DNA of 64,000 nucleotides. It comes from Novosphingobium sp. KA1. GTDB lineage: Bacteria > Pseudomonadota > Alphaproteobacteria > Sphingomonadales > Sphingomonadaceae. The stretch spans positions 3,621,001 through 3,685,000 of the forward strand of contig NZ_CP021247.1 of NCBI RefSeq assembly GCF_017309955.1, read 5' to 3'. Position numbers and translations under genes: made by a program. This document shows positions 1 through 9,890 of the stretch, one piece after another (the stretch's first letter is position 1; every line of letters begins with the position of its first letter). The notes under the pieces were generated by a model. It searched no databases. It was not told where the DNA came from and saw nothing but the letters and a program-made list of their open reading frames with translations.

Positions 1-1015
1 GGTCCTGCAGCACTTTCGGCTCCAGCTTGAACAGGCGCTGGAACGGCTGGTTGGCAAAGCTCAGGCGCTTGCGGGCATCGAACTGGGCGACACCGGCGGA
101 CAACTGGTCCAGCAGGGCCCGCTGCGCATCGCGGAAGGCGCGGAACGAGCGCGACATTTCCTCGAGGTCTTCGATGTCCACCGCGTAACCGGCAACCCCG
201 TCATCCCCCAGCGGCAAGTCGCTGACCCGCATCGCCCGGCGCTGGCCGTCGATCGTGGTGGAAACGATGCGCTGGATCGGCGCGCCCTTCTGCGCGGCGA
301 TCCGCGCGACTTGCGCCGGGCTGACGCCGTCGACGTTCTCGACCAGTTCAGTACCTGCCGCCACCACGCCTTGCGCGCTCTCGCCGCCGACCGCGGTGAC
401 ATAGGCCGAGTTCACCAGTTGCAGTTCGCCGTCCGGGCGGCGGAACCACATCGGCATCGGCGCCGCCTCGATCAGCGAGACCAGCGCGGTGAAATCACCC
501 CGCGCGCGCGCCGCCTCGTCGCGCAGGCGGACAAGTTCGCCCTCGCTGTCGGAAAAGTCGAAAAGCCAGACCAGCGCCGCGCCGCCGGGCGAGACCTGCG
601 GATCGGCAAGATGCCCGCGCAGCGCCAGCGAGCGTGCCGAATTGCGCGGAGTGACGACCATGCGGAAGGGCGCGGCGCTCTTCTGGGTGCGGCGCACCGC
701 CTCGGTCAGTTCGGCGAGCTTGTCGGAAGGAATACCGCGGTCGCCGCCGTCGAGTTCGGACAGGAACTGGGGAACCGCATCAAAACCCAGCCACTGGGCA
801 ACGCGCGGCGGCCCCTCGATGCGGCCGTCGGAACGCACGAGCAGCGGGATCGCCGGCGATTCCTCGACCATGCGGGCCAGCCGCCGGGCGGAACGAAGCT
901 GCGCTTCCGCGCGCTTCTGGCGGCCTCTGGCGGAAAGCACCGCCCAGGCCGCCGCGAGCATCCATGCGGCAAGAAGCAACCCGATTACGAGAGGTACGAA
1001 GCGTTCGTGATCCAT
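1..1015 (-). CDS. PAS-domain membrane sensor, probably a histidine kinase (partial, C-terminus beyond left edge)
   Basis: The N-terminal ~338 residues are visible and the frame is open to the left edge. I start it at the ATG at 1015, preceded by GGGGGTGA. One hydrophobic helix (residues ~8-28, PLVIGLLLAAWMLAAAW) is followed by a charged linker and PAS-like segments at about 50-150 and 175-300, the second with VSLIEAAPMPMWFRRPDGEL. A third PAS-like segment (LSAGVAQFDARKRL) starts just before the edge. No H-box or ATPase domain is visible, so kinase is inferred from PAS architecture and from the usual alphaproteobacterial neighbourhood of ahcY. It is on the same strand as ahcY and 285 bp downstream, separated from it by a structured repeat and a 15-bp-stem hairpin, so it probably has its own or attenuated expression. 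Confidence 0.7.
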   Translation of the reverse strand, partial: MDHERFVPLVIGLLLAAWMLAAAWAVLSARGRQKRAEAQLRSARRLARMVEESPAIPLLVRSDGRIEGPPRVAQWLGFDAVPQFLSELDGGDRGIPSDKLAELTEAVRRTQKSAAPFRMVVTPRNSARSLALRGHLADPQVSPGGAALVWLFDFSDSEGELVRLRDEAARARGDFTALVSLIEAAPMPMWFRRPDGELQLVNSAYVTAVGGESAQGVVAAGTELVENVDGVSPAQVARIAAQKGAPIQRIVSTTIDGQRRAMRVSDLPLGDDGVAGYAVDIEDLEEMSRSFRAFRDAQRALLDQLSAGVAQFDARKRLSFANQPFQRLFKLEPKVLQD

Positions 1016-1052
1016 TCACCCCCGGCTATGCTGTCCCGGCGCCGCAAAGACA

Positions 1053-1088
1053 ATGGGGAGAGTACCGCAGTGCCGGTACTCTCCCCAT
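1053..1088. repeat. Perfect 15-bp-stem hairpin in the leader of the PAS sensor gene
   Basis: ATGGGGAGAGTACCG (1053-1067) and its exact reverse complement (1074-1088) flank the 6-nt loop CAGTGC. It sits 38 nt upstream of the sensor start and downstream of ahcY. There is no uridine tract on either side, so it is either a factor-assisted terminator, a leader structure or a protein-binding palindrome. Confidence 0.6.
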
Positions 1089-1116
1089 GTTGTTCGCGGA
1101 TTTGGCTTTGTTCGAG

Positions 1117-1290
1117 AATTCGCCAAAGGCGAATTTTAGCGGCACCGGCCCACTCCCGTCCCGAAGAACACAAAAAGGTCCGGGGGACCTTTTTGCTGAG
1201 GGGGCCGACCACCCGTCAGGATACACTCGTGGGTGGTCGGGTGGGGGAGTGGGCCGGTGCCGCATCGGGAACGCCCGGATGGGCATTCCC
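1117..1290 (-). repeat. Structured ~175-bp intergenic element, copy A
   Basis: On the minus strand, 10 nt after the ahcY stop, the order is: hairpin 1 (1290-1281 with 1276-1267, including one G-U pair if RNA); a 19-bp terminal inverted repeat (1245-1263 with 1139-1157, perfect) enclosing hairpin 2 (1231-1240 with 1205-1214) and hairpin 3 (1171-1181 with 1185-1195, GGTCC/GGACC followed by T5); then hairpin 4 (1128-1135 with 1117-1124). A second copy lies at 62585-62759 in the opposite orientation. Hairpin 3 is a plausible intrinsic terminator for ahcY. Confidence 0.85.
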
Positions 1291-1300
1291 GACCAAACCA

Positions 1301-2716
1301 TCAGTAGCGGTAGTGGTCCGCCTTGAACGGGCCCACTTCCGGCACGCCGATGTAGTCGGCCTGCTTCTTCGAAAGCTTGGTGAGCTTCACGCCCAGCTTT
1401 TCGAGGTGCAGCGCGGCGACCTTCTCGTCGAGGTGCTTGGGCAACACGTAGACGCGGTTCTCGTACTGCTCGTTCTTGGTGAACAGTTCGATCTGCGCGA
1501 GCGTCTGGTTGGTGAAGCTTGCCGACATCACGAAGCTGGGGTGGCCGGTGGCGCAGCCCAGGTTCACCAGACGGCCCTTGGCGAGCACGATGATCTGCTT
1601 GCCGTCCGGGAAGGTGACGAGGTCGGTACCGGCCTTCACTTCCTTCCAGTCGTAGTTGTCGAGCGCCGAGATCTGGATCTCGCTGTCGAAGTGGCCGATG
1701 TTGCAGACGATGGCCTTGTCCTTCATCTGCTCCATGTGCTCGCCGGTGATGACGGCTTCGTTGCCGGTGGCGGTGACGAAGATGTCGCAGCGCTTCACGG
1801 CGTCTTCCATGGTGACGACTTCATAGCCTTCCATGGCGGCCTGAAGGGCGCAGATCGGGTCGATCTCGGTGACCATCACGCGGGCGCCGCCGTTGCGCAG
1901 CGACGCGGCCGAGCCCTTGCCGACGTCGCCGAAACCGGCAACGCAGGCGACCTTGCCGGCCAGCATCACGTCGGTGGCGCGGCGGATCGCGTCGACCAGC
2001 GATTCCTTGCAGCCGTAGAGGTTGTCGAACTTCGACTTGGTGACCGAATCGTTCACGTTGATCGCGGGGAACGGCAGCTTGCCGTCCTTGGCGAGGTGAT
2101 AGAGGCGGTGCACGCCGGTGGTGGTCTCTTCCGAGACGCCCTTGATGGCGTTGACGGTGCGCGAGAGGTAGCCCGGCTTGGCCTTGAGGAAGGCGTTGAG
2201 CGCGCGCACGAACTCGATTTCCTCGGCGTTCGAGGGCTCGAACAGCGGTTCACCGGCTTCGACGCGGGCGCCCCAGAGCGCAAACATGGTGGCATCGCCG
2301 CCGTCGTCGAGGATCATGTTGCAGGTGAGGTCGGGGTTGCCCTCGCTCGACCAGTCGAAGATGCGGCCGACATAGTCCCAGTATTCGGCCAGGCTTTCGC
2401 CCTTGATGGCGTAGACGGGGATGTCCTGCGCGGCGATGGCGGCGGCGGCATGGTCCTGCGTCGAGAAGATGTTGCAGGTGGCCCAGCGCACTTCGGCGCC
2501 GAGCGCGACCAGCGTCTCGATCAGCACGGCGGTCTGGATCGTCATGTGCAGCGAGCCGGTGATGCGCGCACCCTTGAGCGGCTGGGCAGCGCCGTATTCC
2601 TCGCGCAGCGCCATCAGGCCGGGCATTTCGGTTTCGGCGATGGCGATCTCGGTGCGGCCGAAATCGGCGAGCGAGATATCGGCGATGGCGTAGTCGGGGG
2701 CGGTGGTCGTGGCCAC
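1301..2716 (-). CDS. ahcY: Adenosylhomocysteinase (S-adenosyl-L-homocysteine hydrolase)
   Basis: Cytosolic NAD-dependent enzyme that splits S-adenosylhomocysteine into homocysteine and adenosine, completing the SAM methylation cycle. The 471 residues match the usual length of the bacterial family with its insertion. Visible hallmarks are the NAD-binding segment [20 protein letters not shown], the substrate-site stretch around [17 protein letters not shown], and the family-typical C-terminus PFKADHYRY. The start is a GTG at 2716 with AGGAG 8 nt upstream. A 20-bp AT-rich palindrome about 100 bp upstream is a likely operator. The gene is followed within 10 nt by a structured repeat that includes a terminator-like hairpin. 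Confidence 0.97.
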   Translation of the reverse strand: MATTTAPDYAIADISLADFGRTEIAIAETEMPGLMALREEYGAAQPLKGARITGSLHMTIQTAVLIETLVALGAEVRWATCNIFSTQDHAAAAIAAQDIPVYAIKGESLAEYWDYVGRIFDWSSEGNPDLTCNMILDDGGDATMFALWGARVEAGEPLFEPSNAEEIEFVRALNAFLKAKPGYLSRTVNAIKGVSEETTTGVHRLYHLAKDGKLPFPAINVNDSVTKSKFDNLYGCKESLVDAIRRATDVMLAGKVACVAGFGDVGKGSAASLRNGGARVMVTEIDPICALQAAMEGYEVVTMEDAVKRCDIFVTATGNEAVITGEHMEQMKDKAIVCNIGHFDSEIQISALDNYDWKEVKAGTDLVTFPDGKQIIVLAKGRLVNLGCATGHPSFVMSASFTNQTLAQIELFTKNEQYENRVYVLPKHLDEKVAALHLEKLGVKLTKLSKKQADYIGVPEVGPFKADHYRY

Positions 2717-2818
2717 GGGCGCGAACTCCTGGAAGTGTTTGCTCTACGGCCCCTGCGCCGGAATGGCGTAGGGCGCCGCAATGGTGCCGTCCCTACCCGT
2801 TCGCTTTGCCCGACGCAA

Positions 2819-2838
2819 ATATAAAGATATCTTTATAT
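2819..2838. promoter_or_regulatory. 20-bp perfect palindrome upstream of ahcY, candidate SahR-type operator
   Basis: The sequence ATATAAAGATATCTTTATAT is its own reverse complement and stands out as AT-only DNA in a GC-rich gap between katG and ahcY. It lies 103-122 bp upstream of the ahcY start. ArsR-family SahR regulators of the SAM cycle are reported to use AAAGATATCTTT-like palindromes near ahcY; assignment to SahR is from memory of that family, not from a search. Confidence 0.6.
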
Positions 2839-2863
2839 GCGCCTCGGTAGATCCCGCCGGAGC

Positions 2864-2905
2864 ACGGGAAAACGGGCGGGAGAACACGCGCCCCCGCCCT
2901 TCCCG
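2864..2905 (-). terminator. GC-rich hairpin downstream of katG
   Basis: CGGGAA (2864-2869) and GGGCGGG (2874-2880) pair with CCCGCCC (2893-2899) and TTCCCG (2900-2905), with a small asymmetric bulge. It begins 19 nt after the katG stop. There is no uridine run, so termination is only inferred from position. Confidence 0.4.
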
Positions 2906-2923
2906 GCTTCGGCCTCGCGCGCT

Positions 2924-5557
<2,634 letters not shown>

Positions 5558-5863
5558 TCAGGACTTCACGGCACACTCCCATTTCGGACGGCGGGGACCA
5601 AGCCTGTCGGCACGGCCCCATCCGGCGAAAGACGAATTCGATCCGAGATCGCTTTCGCCCGAAAATGTTACATTGCTGCGACAAGTCGTTCAATAGACGT
5701 TGCACAATCATGCACTCGAAGTTGCCTCGGCTCGGACAATTCGGCCGAAATTGCCACATCACGATCGGCAACAGGCACAAATGCAGGATCGATAAATTCA
5801 TCAAATGACTTGGGAAAACGAAAAATCGGTGATCCGGACGGCATCGGCAAATTCCGCGCAGCC

Positions 5864-5896
5864 ACGGCCGCAGGGGTTGCCCTCAGCGGCGGCCGT
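5864..5896 (-). terminator. Hairpin at the 3' end of the lactate permease gene
   Basis: ACGGCCGC (5864-5871) pairs with GCGGCCGT (5889-5896) and an inner AGGG/CCCT stem closes on a 4-nt loop. It overlaps the permease stop codon. There is no U-run, so the termination role is inferred from position. Confidence 0.35.
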
Positions 5897-7404
5897 CAGG
5901 GCAGCAACGCCTGCACCGTGAACACCAGCCCCCCGGCCAGCGCCACGTAGGCAAGGCAGACCGGCACCGTGCGCGCCAGTGTTTCTCCCTCCCGCCCGAC
6001 CAGTCCGACCGTCGCGGTCCCGGCGACTATGTTGTGCGGGGCCATGATGTTGCCCACCGCCGCGCCCACGCTCTGCCCCGCAAGCGCCAGGCCGTGCGGC
6101 AGCCGCACCGCGTCGGCAGCGGCAATCTGGAAATTGGCGAAGATGATGTTCGAGGCCGTTCCCGACCCGGTGACGAACGACCCCAGCGCCCCCACCAGCG
6201 GCACCGCCAGTGGCCAGGCCCGCCCGAACAGCGTGGTCGCGCCCACTGCAAGCGCATCGATCATGCCGCCGTGAACCATGAAGCGCGCCAGCGTCAGCAC
6301 CGCGACAAGCGCGATTCCGACTTGCGGCAGCCGCCGCAGCGCCGCCAGCATCGATGCCCCGACCTGCCTTGGCGCGGCGCGATGGGCCAGCGCCGTGCAG
6401 AGGAATGCCAGCAACAGCATCGTGCCGGGATGATAGAGCGGCAGCATCACCTCGCCAAAACCGTGACCATAGCTCCATTCGATGCGGCACGTCCGCAAGG
6501 CGGCCTGCAAGGGCGGCACCAGACGGCTCACCAGGATGAGCGCCACCAGCACGACATAGGGCAAGCCGGCCATGACAACCTCGCGTCCGGCCGGCCCCGA
6601 TCGCAGCGTCCCCCCACTTCCACGCCGCAGCCAGGCGGCAAACAGCCCGCCGCCCAGCAATGCGCCGCCCAGCGTCGGCAGTTCCGCCCCCGCCAGCGCC
6701 GCGACCAGCGCCGCGGCCGCGAAAAAGCACACCGCCGCCATCAGCGCCGTGCGCCGGGCCGCGACCGTCGCCCTTCCCGCGAAGAGGCCCTGCGCCCCGC
6801 CGCCGATGGCATAAGTCACGACAAGCTGGGCGAACATCCAGCCAAGGCAGGCATGCAGCACCAGGATCTCAAGGCTCAGCCGCCGCGCGTCGAACAGACC
6901 GGCCTCGAGCAGCGGCACCATCGGCGCGCCCACCGCACCGAACGAGACCCCCGCGACATGGCCCAGCAAGGCCACCAGGACCGCGCGCGCGGGCGGCACG
7001 CCCAGGGCCACCAGCATCGGCGCGACGATCGCGATGGGCGTGCCGAAACCCGAGGCGCCTTCGAGGAACATCGCGAAGAACCAGCCCAGCAGCAGCGCCG
7101 TCGCGGCCGGATCGCGCGAAATCGACGCCAGCCATTCGCCGATCACGGCCGTGGCGCCGATGCGGGTCTGGTATTCGTGGATCGAAAGTGCGGGAAAGAT
7201 GATCCACAGGATCGTCGCGGCGGTGAACCCCGCTTCCAGCACCGGCCCGGCAAGATCGGCGGGAGTCTCGCCGAACTGGAAACCCACCACCGCCACGATC
7301 GCGGCGATCACCGCCGCCAGCGATCCGGCTGCCGCGGCCGACCAGCGCAGCCCCGTCATCAGGACCACGAGCAGCGCGATCGGCAGGATCGCGAGGGCCG
7401 CCAA
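5896..7404 (-). CDS. Lactate permease family transporter (LldP/LctP type)
   Basis: A 502-residue inner-membrane protein made almost entirely of hydrophobic helices, slightly shorter than the usual 530-560 of lactate/glycolate permeases. The family-typical motif MFLEGASGFGTPIAIVAPML is at about residues 113-132 and a second re-entrant-like GSFVTGSGTASNIIFANF segment lies near residue 410. Family members move lactate (or glycolate) with protons. It starts with TTG at 7404, 3 nt after the ldhA stop, so it is translationally coupled to ldhA. Pairing with a D-lactate dehydrogenase suggests lactate as substrate; import or export cannot be decided from sequence. A later ATG at residue 16 would cut into the first helix, so I keep TTG. 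Confidence 0.88.
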   Translation of the reverse strand: MAALAILPIALLVVLMTGLRWSAAAAGSLAAVIAAIVAVVGFQFGETPADLAGPVLEAGFTAATILWIIFPALSIHEYQTRIGATAVIGEWLASISRDPAATALLLGWFFAMFLEGASGFGTPIAIVAPMLVALGVPPARAVLVALLGHVAGVSFGAVGAPMVPLLEAGLFDARRLSLEILVLHACLGWMFAQLVVTYAIGGGAQGLFAGRATVAARRTALMAAVCFFAAAALVAALAGAELPTLGGALLGGGLFAAWLRRGSGGTLRSGPAGREVVMAGLPYVVLVALILVSRLVPPLQAALRTCRIEWSYGHGFGEVMLPLYHPGTMLLLAFLCTALAHRAAPRQVGASMLAALRRLPQVGIALVAVLTLARFMVHGGMIDALAVGATTLFGRAWPLAVPLVGALGSFVTGSGTASNIIFANFQIAAADAVRLPHGLALAGQSVGAAVGNIMAPHNIVAGTATVGLVGREGETLARTVPVCLAYVALAGGLVFTVQALLP

Positions 7405-7407
7405 GGG

Positions 7408-8418
7408 TCAGCCCCGACGCTCGACCGGCACCGGATGGAGCGGCGTGCCGGTCTCCTCGAAGGCGCCGATATTGGCCAGGGTCGTCCCGGCGATCGCGGT
7501 CATCGCCTCGCGCGTGAAGAAGCCCTGATGGCCGGTGATGAGCACGTTCGGGAACGTCATCAGGCGCACGAAGACATCGTCGCGGATCACCTGTTCGGAC
7601 AAGTCCTCGAAGAACAGGTCTTCCTCTTCCTCGTAGACGTCGAGCCCGACGTAGCCGACCCGTCCGCTCTTGAGTCCGGCGATCACCGCACGCGCATCCA
7701 TCACCGCGCCGCGACTGGTGTTGATGAGCATGACGCCGGGTTTCATCGTGCGGATCGCCTCGCGGCCGATCAGGTGATGGGTATCGGGGGTGAGCGGGCA
7801 ATGCAGCGAGATGATGTCGCAGCGCGCCAGCAGCTCCTCGCGCGGGACGTAGCGCCCGCCGATCTGCGTCAGTTCGGGCGTCTCGAAGGGATCGCTGGCC
7901 AGCACCTCGCAGCCGAACCCCTTGAGGATGCGCGCGACATTGATGCCGATCCGGCCGGTGCCGATCACCCCTGCGACCTTGCCCTTGAGATCGAACCCCA
8001 GCAGCCCTTCCAGCGCGAAGTTGCCCTCGCGCACACGGGCATAGGCCTTGTGGATCTTGCGGTTGAGCGAAAGGATCAGCGCCACCGCATGCTCGGCGAT
8101 GGCGTCGGGCGAATAGGCAGGGACGCGGCCGATCGAAAGACCCAGCCGCCGCGCCGCTTCCAGGTCGACGTTGTTGAAGCCGGCGCTGCGCAGCGCGATC
8201 AGCCGGGTGCCCTGCCCGGCCAGGATCTCCAGCACTTCGGCGCCAAGCTGGTCGTTGACGAAAGCGCAGACGCAGTCATGCCCGCGCGCCAGGTTGGCGG
8301 TGTTGGCATTGAGGCGCGCCTCGTACCACGAAAAGACATGACGCCCGCCCGCCGCCTCGTTGGCATGATCGAGAAACTCACGGTCGTAGGGCCTCGTGCT
8401 GAAAACGGCGATTTTCAA
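7408..8418 (-). CDS. ldhA: D-lactate dehydrogenase, 2-hydroxyacid dehydrogenase family
   Basis: NAD-dependent interconversion of pyruvate and D-lactate. At 336 residues it is close to E. coli LdhA (329). The N-terminus [15 protein letters not shown] is typical of LdhA rather than of other 2-hydroxyacid dehydrogenases. The nucleotide-binding site is [16 protein letters not shown], the active-site regions are [10 protein letters not shown] and NTSRGAVMD, and the catalytic histidine is in [12 protein letters not shown]. The frame continues upstream, but a TTG at 8418 has a perfect AGGAGG 6 nt before it and gives the family N-terminus, so I use TTG. It forms a two-gene operon with the lactate permease downstream. 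Confidence 0.93.
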   Translation of the reverse strand: MKIAVFSTRPYDREFLDHANEAAGGRHVFSWYEARLNANTANLARGHDCVCAFVNDQLGAEVLEILAGQGTRLIALRSAGFNNVDLEAARRLGLSIGRVPAYSPDAIAEHAVALILSLNRKIHKAYARVREGNFALEGLLGFDLKGKVAGVIGTGRIGINVARILKGFGCEVLASDPFETPELTQIGGRYVPREELLARCDIISLHCPLTPDTHHLIGREAIRTMKPGVMLINTSRGAVMDARAVIAGLKSGRVGYVGLDVYEEEEDLFFEDLSEQVIRDDVFVRLMTFPNVLITGHQGFFTREAMTAIAGTTLANIGAFEETGTPLHPVPVERRG

Positions 8419-8424
8419 GCAAGT

Positions 8425-8430
8425 CCTCCT
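8425..8430 (-). promoter_or_regulatory. Ribosome binding site AGGAGG fixing the TTG start of ldhA
   Basis: Perfect Shine-Dalgarno match 6 nt upstream of the TTG at 8418. It decides this start against longer in-frame alternatives. Confidence 0.85.
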
Positions 8431-8454
8431 GGTCGTTCGAGGAATTCCATCGAG

Positions 8455-8489
8455 AGCGGCGACCAGGGTTGCCGCACCTGATCGCCGCT
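8455..8489. promoter_or_regulatory. Hairpin in the ldhA leader
   Basis: AGCGGCGA (8455-8462) pairs with TCGCCGCT (8482-8489) and an inner CAGG/CCTG stem continues it. It lies 37 nt upstream of the ldhA start, so it could be a leader structure, or the end of an upstream transcript. Confidence 0.4.
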
Positions 8490-8589
8490 GTCGTCGTTGA
8501 TCGACCACCTGTGCCAGCGGCGGGACGATTCGACACCCCCTTCGCCGCACGATGGGTCATGCACGGTATCCGCCGGTCCAAAGCCCGGT

Positions 8590-9597
8590 TCAGGGCGCCG
8601 GTTTTACCGCATCGATGACAGTCAGATGTTCGAGCGGCGCGTCGCCCACGCGCGAATCGGTGACGAGAATCGTCGCCCCCGGCGTGAGCGCGGTCTTCAG
8701 CTTGTCGTAGAACCCGCGCGGCAGGCGCAGGCGGTTGAGCGCGGCTTCATCCACTTCCACCCCGTCCTCGGAAGTGTGCCCCGGCAGGCCGACATAGACC
8801 CAGTGCGGCTGGCCGCCGCGCATGACCATGGTGATGACGTGGCTGCCGTGATCGGCCGCGTCGACCTCCACCACGCTGCGGCCGATCTCGGTGCCGCCGC
8901 GCAGCACCACGACCCGCCCGTCGAGCCGGGAAACGATGATCGAGAGCGGGCCGGAACGCGCCAGCTCGGGCTGCCAGCGGTACTGCTGCCCCCCGGCAAG
9001 CGGGGTATGTCCGGTCTTCTGCCCCTTGTCGTTGAAGGGCGAGAGCAGGCTGTTGTCGCTGGTCCGCACGTGGCTGGCGGCATCCCCCTCGACCACGACG
9101 GTCACGCCCAGCTTTGTCACCGCGAACAGCTCGCGCGCGAACTGGTAGGGCAAGTGCACGCAGCCATGGCTCTCCGGATAGCCCGGAAGGCCGCCGGCAT
9201 GGAGCGCCACCCCGTCCCAGGTCAGCCGCTGCTGGAACGGCATCGGCGCGTTGTTGTAGGTGCTCGAACGATGGTCGGCATCCTTCTGGAGAATGGTGAA
9301 GACGCCGGTGGGCGTGGCATAGCCATCCTTGCCGCTGGACACGGTGGTGGCCGCGATGCGCACGCCGTTGCGATAGACCAGCGCCACCTGCCTGGAGAGG
9401 TCGACATAGACCAGCACCGGCCCCTCAGGCGCGACATCGGGTGCCCATACCCATTCACCGGGCTTCAGCTGCTCGATCCGGCGCGCGAACTCCGGCGGCG
9501 ACGTCGCCTTGGCGCCTTGCGCCAGGGCCGGGTCCATCCCGCATGCCGCGCCCATCACCAGCGACGCACCAAGCGCCAGCCCCAATCCTGCCTTCAT
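8590..9597 (-). CDS. L,D-transpeptidase (YkuD domain), exported
   Basis: 335 residues with a Sec signal peptide (MKAGLGLALGASLVMGA, cleavage likely after ALAQ near residue 27). The YkuD catalytic domain spans roughly residues 60-165, with the active-site signature HAGGLPGYPESHGCVHLP: His133, Ser143, catalytic Cys146. Such enzymes form 3-3 peptidoglycan cross-links or attach proteins to peptidoglycan in the periplasm. The C-terminal ~170 residues are less recognisable. I take the ATG at 9597 (GGGGG about 5 nt upstream) rather than an in-frame ATG 9 codons earlier, because it gives a clean signal peptide. A 293-bp gap separates it from the divergent cation ATPase; I see no gene there. Confidence 0.9.
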   Translation of the reverse strand: MKAGLGLALGASLVMGAACGMDPALAQGAKATSPPEFARRIEQLKPGEWVWAPDVAPEGPVLVYVDLSRQVALVYRNGVRIAATTVSSGKDGYATPTGVFTILQKDADHRSSTYNNAPMPFQQRLTWDGVALHAGGLPGYPESHGCVHLPYQFARELFAVTKLGVTVVVEGDAASHVRTSDNSLLSPFNDKGQKTGHTPLAGGQQYRWQPELARSGPLSIIVSRLDGRVVVLRGGTEIGRSVVEVDAADHGSHVITMVMRGGQPHWVYVGLPGHTSEDGVEVDEAALNRLRLPRGFYDKLKTALTPGATILVTDSRVGDAPLEHLTVIDAVKPAP

Positions 9598-9890
9598 CGG
9601 ACCCCCTGCAGCCTTTTCGCACAATACCGCGACAATTCCGGCAGTGACCTGAATAACGCAGGATTACCATCCGGGTTTACCCGAATAGACACTGCCGCCG
9701 AATACCTGAAACGGCCGCCTGCGATCACCGGGCATATTGGCTTGCCGTATCTCCAATTCCGATCTATTTCATTACATTAAATCAAATTGCTGCAACAACG
9801 ACATCCACCGGAGGATCTGTTCTCCGGCATCACGTCCGCGTGGCCAAGGCCGCCACACGCCGACTTGCGACCCCGCGCCCCGGAGGATCG

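Noticed and set aside
1139..1263. Insertion sequence with 19-bp terminal repeats
   Set aside because: Only ~125 bp with no transposase; no clear target duplication seen. Kept as a structured repeat, with a miniature element as an alternative.
2717..2818. SAM- or SAH-type riboswitch in the ahcY leader
   Set aside because: I could not find the conserved stems or pseudoknot of known SAM/SAH aptamers; the palindrome upstream explains regulation better.
311..2824. 837-codon open frame antisense to ahcY and the PAS sensor
   Set aside because: The opposite strand encodes clear ahcY and PAS sequence; the antisense translation is low-complexity His/Asp/Gly-rich, typical of GC-rich shadow frames, and even crosses the structured repeat.
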